From: Pseudomonas lurida | Lineage (GTDB): Bacteria; Pseudomonadota; Gammaproteobacteria; Pseudomonadales; Pseudomonadaceae | DNA length: 64,000 nt | Reading direction: 5' to 3' | Assembly: GCF_013522705.1 (NCBI RefSeq) | Contig: NZ_JAAMRE010000035.1 | Span: forward strand, 1-64,000 | Made by a program: the position numbers and the translations under genes | Shown: positions 61,117 through 64,000 of the stretch, in pieces | Layout: the number at the start of each line of letters is the position of its first letter | Position numbering within the stretch: position 1 is the stretch's first letter | Notes under the pieces: model-generated | Database searches by the model: none | The model's input: the letters and a program-made list of their open reading frames with translations, nothing else | Told to the model about the DNA's origin: nothing

Positions 61117-61325
61117 TGTTCATTCCCTCGAAACACAGACCCCTCAACCATAGCCGCCACCCGCCAACCCCGCGAATTCGGAGGTTATCTTTTTGGGTGA
61201 TATCAATATGCTATTTTGGTATTTAAAATTTACTTTTTATACCTTTAAAGTTCGCGCTACCCGACGTTACCCACGTTGGCTTGGATAGCACGCGCCGCTC
61301 TACCCTGCGGTGTCATGGACTGCAA

Positions 61326-61991
61326 ATGACCCTCGATTTCGCTTTTATCCTCAGCACCCTGCCGGCGTTTTTGAAGGCCGTGAGTGTCACGCTGCAAGTC
61401 GGCCTGATCGCCATCGCCACCTCCTTGCTTGTAGCGCTGATCAACGCGGCGCTGCTGGTGTTTCGCACGCCGTACCTGTCGCGCCTGGTGGCGTTGTATG
61501 TGGAGCTGGCGCGCAATACACCGCTGCTGATCCAGCTGTTTTTCGTGTACTTCGCCTTGCCCGCCCTGGGCTTGAATGTCTCCGGGTTCTGGGCGGCGAT
61601 CATCACCATGACCTTTCTGGGCGGTGCTTACCTCACCGAAGTGCTGCGCGCCGGTGTGGAGGCGGTGTCGCCGGCGCAGGTCGAATCGGGCAAGTCCATT
61701 GGCCTGTCGGACTGGCAACTGCTGCGCCACGTGATCCTGCCCCAGGCCGGCATCCTCAGCCTGCCGGCCTTGTTCGCTAATTTCATCTTCCTGCTCAAAG
61801 AGACCACCGTGGTCTCCGCCGTGGCCGTGCCGGAGATTCTCTACACCACCAAGAGCTACATCGCCCTCTACTACAAGACCTACGAAATGCTCGCCGTGCT
61901 GACGCTGATTTGCGTGCTGTTGTTCTTGCCGCTGTCGCTGCTGCTCAGCCGCTTGGAAAGGAGGCTCCAGCATGGCCAGTTCGGGTCTTGA
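61326..61991 (+). CDS. Polar amino-acid ABC transporter permease 1
   Basis: 221 residues from ATG 61326 (frame is open from 61281 without signals). FLKAVSVTLQVGLIAIATSLLVALI and the EAA loop EAVSPAQVESGKSIGLSDWQLLRHVILPQA mark a HisM/GlnP-type permease. Overlaps the next permease by 20 nt. An AT-rich stretch (61187-61250) just upstream probably holds the promoter. Confidence 0.92.
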   Translation: MTLDFAFILSTLPAFLKAVSVTLQVGLIAIATSLLVALINAALLVFRTPYLSRLVALYVELARNTPLLIQLFFVYFALPALGLNVSGFWAAIITMTFLGGAYLTEVLRAGVEAVSPAQVESGKSIGLSDWQLLRHVILPQAGILSLPALFANFIFLLKETTVVSAVAVPEILYTTKSYIALYYKTYEMLAVLTLICVLLFLPLSLLLSRLERRLQHGQFGS

Positions 61992-62631
61992 GTTGTTGTG
62001 GGTGTCGCTGCCGCAACTGGGCAAGGGCGCCGCGCAGACCTTGTCGATTTCGTTTATGAGCATCGCCTTCAGTACGGTAGGCGGCGTGCTGTATGGCGTG
62101 CTGCGCACCTTGAACAACCGGCTGATCAACGCCGTGCTGCGGGTTTACCTGGAGTTGTTCCGGGCGATCCCGGTGCTGGTGTGGTTGTACCTGCTGTTCT
62201 TTGGCCTACCGATTTTTTTTGGCCTGAGCCTCCCCAGTTTCTGGTGCGCGGTGCTGGTGTTGTCGTTGTGGGGCGCCAGCGAGGTCGGCGAAGTGGTACG
62301 TGGCGCGTTGCATTCGCTGCCCCGTGGCCAGCGCGAGGCCGGCCTGTCGATTGGCTTGTCCGACCCGCAGTTGTACGGCTACGTGTTGCTGCCCCAGGCC
62401 CTCAAGCGCATGACGCCACCCACGATCAACGTCTACACGCGCATCATCAAGACCAGTTCCCTGGCGGTGCTGATCGGCGTGGTGGACGTGATCAAGGTCG
62501 GTCAGCAAATCATCGAGCGCACTTATGAGTCGGTGTTGATCTACGGCGCGCTGTTCCTGTTCTTTTTCTTTATCTGCTACCCGTTGTCGGCCGCCTCCAA
62601 GGTGCTGGAACGGCGCTGGGCCCAAGCATGA
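61972..62631 (+). CDS. Polar amino-acid ABC transporter permease 2
   Basis: 219 residues. LPQLGKGAAQTLSISFMSIAFSTVGGVLYGVL and EAA loop HSLPRGQREAGLSIGLSDPQLYGYVLLPQA. Partner of permease 1; stop overlaps the ATPase start (ATGA 62628). Five spans. Confidence 0.92.
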   Translation: MASSGLELLWVSLPQLGKGAAQTLSISFMSIAFSTVGGVLYGVLRTLNNRLINAVLRVYLELFRAIPVLVWLYLLFFGLPIFFGLSLPSFWCAVLVLSLWGASEVGEVVRGALHSLPRGQREAGLSIGLSDPQLYGYVLLPQALKRMTPPTINVYTRIIKTSSLAVLIGVVDVIKVGQQIIERTYESVLIYGALFLFFFFICYPLSAASKVLERRWAQA

Positions 62632-63404
62632 GCGCATTGATCGAGTTCCAGGGTTTCAACAAATTCTTCGGCGAGCAGCAGGTGCTCAAGGGCATCGACC
62701 TGAGCGTGCACAGCGGCGAAGTGGTGGTGATCCTCGGCCCCAGCGGCTGCGGCAAAAGCACCTTGCTGCGTTGCCTCAACGGCCTGGAAGTGGCCCATGG
62801 TGGCAGCCTGCGATTTGCCGGCAAGGAGCTGCTGGATAAACACACCGACTGGCGCCAGGTGCGCCAGGACGTAGGCATGGTGTTCCAGAGCTACCATCTG
62901 TTTCCACATATGAGCGTACTCGACAACATCCTGCTCGGGCCGCTGAAAGTGCAAAAGCGCGAGCCGCGCCAAGCCCGCGAGCAGGCTGAACAGCTGTTGG
63001 CGCGGGTCGGCCTGGCGGACAAGCGCGACGCGTTCCCGCGCCAGCTCTCCGGCGGCCAGCAGCAACGCATCGCCATCGTCCGTTCGCTGTGCATGAACCC
63101 ACAAGTCATGCTGTTCGACGAAGTCACTGCAGCCCTCGATCCGGAGATGGTCAAGGAAGTGCTGGAGGTGATCCAGGGCCTGGCCCGCGATGGCATGACA
63201 TTACTGATCGTGACCCATGAAATGGCCTTCGCTCGCGCCGTCGCCGACCGCGTGGTGTTCATGGAGGCCGGCCGCATTCTCGAACACAACACCCCCGAGG
63301 CATTCTTTACGAACCCGCAAACCGCACGCGCGCAGCAGTTCCTGGAGAAGTTCTCCTTTGTTTCAACACTGCCCAAGAAAATCAAGGAACTGGAACCGCT
63401 ATGA
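62628..63404 (+). CDS. Polar amino-acid ABC transporter ATPase
   Basis: 258 residues. Walker A ILGPSGCGKSTLLRCLN, signature QLSGGQQQRIAIVRSL, Walker B VMLFDEVTAALDPEM, H-loop LIVTHEMAFARAVADR: GlnQ/HisP type. Walker B carries DEVT where DEPT is usual. Overlaps the binding-protein start by 4 nt. Confidence 0.94.
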   Translation: MSALIEFQGFNKFFGEQQVLKGIDLSVHSGEVVVILGPSGCGKSTLLRCLNGLEVAHGGSLRFAGKELLDKHTDWRQVRQDVGMVFQSYHLFPHMSVLDNILLGPLKVQKREPRQAREQAEQLLARVGLADKRDAFPRQLSGGQQQRIAIVRSLCMNPQVMLFDEVTAALDPEMVKEVLEVIQGLARDGMTLLIVTHEMAFARAVADRVVFMEAGRILEHNTPEAFFTNPQTARAQQFLEKFSFVSTLPKKIKELEPL

Positions 63405-64000
63405 AAAAACTACTACTGCCCCTGTTAGCCGTCGCGCTGCTGGCCGGTTGCGATAAAAAGGCCGAAGAGCCTGCCAAACCCACGGCTGCCGTGAGTTACA
63501 TCGACAAGATCAAAGCGCGCGACAAGTTGATTGTCGGCGTCTTCACCGACAAACCACCGTTCGGCTTTGTGGACGAGGCCGGGCGCTATGTCGGCTTCGA
63601 TACCGATATCGGCCGCCGATTCGCCAAGGATCTGCTGGGCGACGAGAACAAAGTCGAATTCGTCGCCGTGGAGCCGGCCAGCCGCATTCCATTCCTGCAA
63701 AGCGACAAGGTCGACCTGATCCTGGCCAACATGACCGTGACCCCGGAGCGCAAGGAAGCGGTGGACTTCACCCATCCCAACCTGAAAGTCGCGGTGCAGG
63801 CCCTGGTGCCCAACGACAGCCCGGTCAAGCGCCTGGATGACCTGGCGACCCGCACCATCATCGTCACCACCGGCACCACCGCCGATATCTGGCTGACCAA
63901 AAACCATCCGGACTGGAAACTGCTCAAGTTCGAGAAAAACTCCGAATCCCTGCAGGCGCTGTCAGCCGGTCGCGGCGATGCCTATGCCCAGGACAACCTG
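63401..64000 (+). CDS. Polar amino-acid ABC transporter binding lipoprotein, 3' partial
   Basis: 200 codons to the window edge, open at the right. Starts at ATG 63401 inside the ATPase stop. Signal peptide MKKLLLPLLAVALLAGC with lipobox LAGC, so a lipoprotein. SBP type 3 features: KLIVGVFTDKPPFGFVDEAGRYVGFDTDIGRRF, LILANMTVTPERKEAVDFTHP. Likely binds cystine or another polar/sulfur amino acid given its neighbours; substrate is inferred. Confidence 0.93.
   Translation, partial: MKKLLLPLLAVALLAGCDKKAEEPAKPTAAVSYIDKIKARDKLIVGVFTDKPPFGFVDEAGRYVGFDTDIGRRFAKDLLGDENKVEFVAVEPASRIPFLQSDKVDLILANMTVTPERKEAVDFTHPNLKVAVQALVPNDSPVKRLDDLATRTIIVTTGTTADIWLTKNHPDWKLLKFEKNSESLQALSAGRGDAYAQDNL

Noticed and set aside
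1..64000. CRISPR array
   Set aside because: No regularly spaced direct repeats were found; the only repeats are REP hairpins, the att copy and short inverted repeats.

Overview
The window is a chromosomal segment of a fluorescent-group Pseudomonas. The gabD-gabT pair, the oscA-sbp-cysTWA sulfate cluster, DesA-type desaturases, a GGDEF/EAL regulator, GC-rich codon use and the REP hairpins (GGGAGCAAGCTCCC type and the GTTCCCACGCTCCGCGTGGGA type) all fit that group. Identification is by reading the sequence; no database search was run.

Layout. (1) 1-2722: the C-terminal end of a large polymorphic toxin (HINT pretoxin domain plus toxin tip), its probable immunity gene, and a tail of broken or displaced toxin/immunity cassettes, one of them a frameshifted LHH-type HNH nuclease. 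(2) 3003-12603: small lipoproteins, an extra signal peptidase I, an autotransporter, and a CsgG-like / DUF4810 / DUF799 outer-membrane lipoprotein operon. (3) 12613-17896: an unusual protein joining a serralysin metalloprotease and a trypsin-like serine protease, then a vWA lipoprotein and an ECF sigma / anti-sigma-like pair. (4) 18051-26433: a defence island with a complete four-gene Wadjet (JetABCD) anti-plasmid system, facing a two-gene AAA-ATPase + Toprim module. (5) 26610-28753: LysE-type exporter and a butanediol-dehydrogenase-like enzyme. (6) 28754-34287: a 5.5-kb island in the 3' end of tRNA-Arg(CCG), with a decayed att repeat, GGGATACA arm-like sites at both ends, an integrase remnant, a DUF2290 + NERD/UvrD-like helicase pair and a DUF4238 gene. 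(7) 34418-46362: AaeXAB-like efflux operon with an AraC regulator, gabDT, a diguanylate cyclase, a fatty-acid desaturase, and a GGDEF-EAL protein. (8) 46580-50604: sulfate starvation and uptake (oscA, sbp, cysT, cysW, cysA). (9) 50611-57339: DUF962 protein, Crp-like regulator, HIUase-like and GlcG-like secreted proteins, receiver-only regulator, AraC regulator/desaturase pair, HIT protein, CynX-type MFS. (10) 57446-64000: LysR, RBBP9-like hydrolase, a sigma-54 AAA+ protein without DNA-binding domain, a MetQ-like binding protein and a complete polar amino-acid ABC transporter whose binding protein runs off the window; the set looks like organosulfur scavenging.

How parts work together: regions 8 and 10 probably belong to the sulfur-starvation response (AT-rich inverted repeats precede oscA and the region-10 genes). 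Regions 1, 4 and 6 are the accessory, conflict-related parts (interbacterial toxin, plasmid defence, candidate phage defence). The most unusual items are the metalloprotease-serine protease fusion, the DUF2290-helicase pair in the tRNA-Arg island, the AAA-Toprim pair next to Wadjet, the cassette graveyard after the toxin, and a gene whose 3' end lies inside a REP element.
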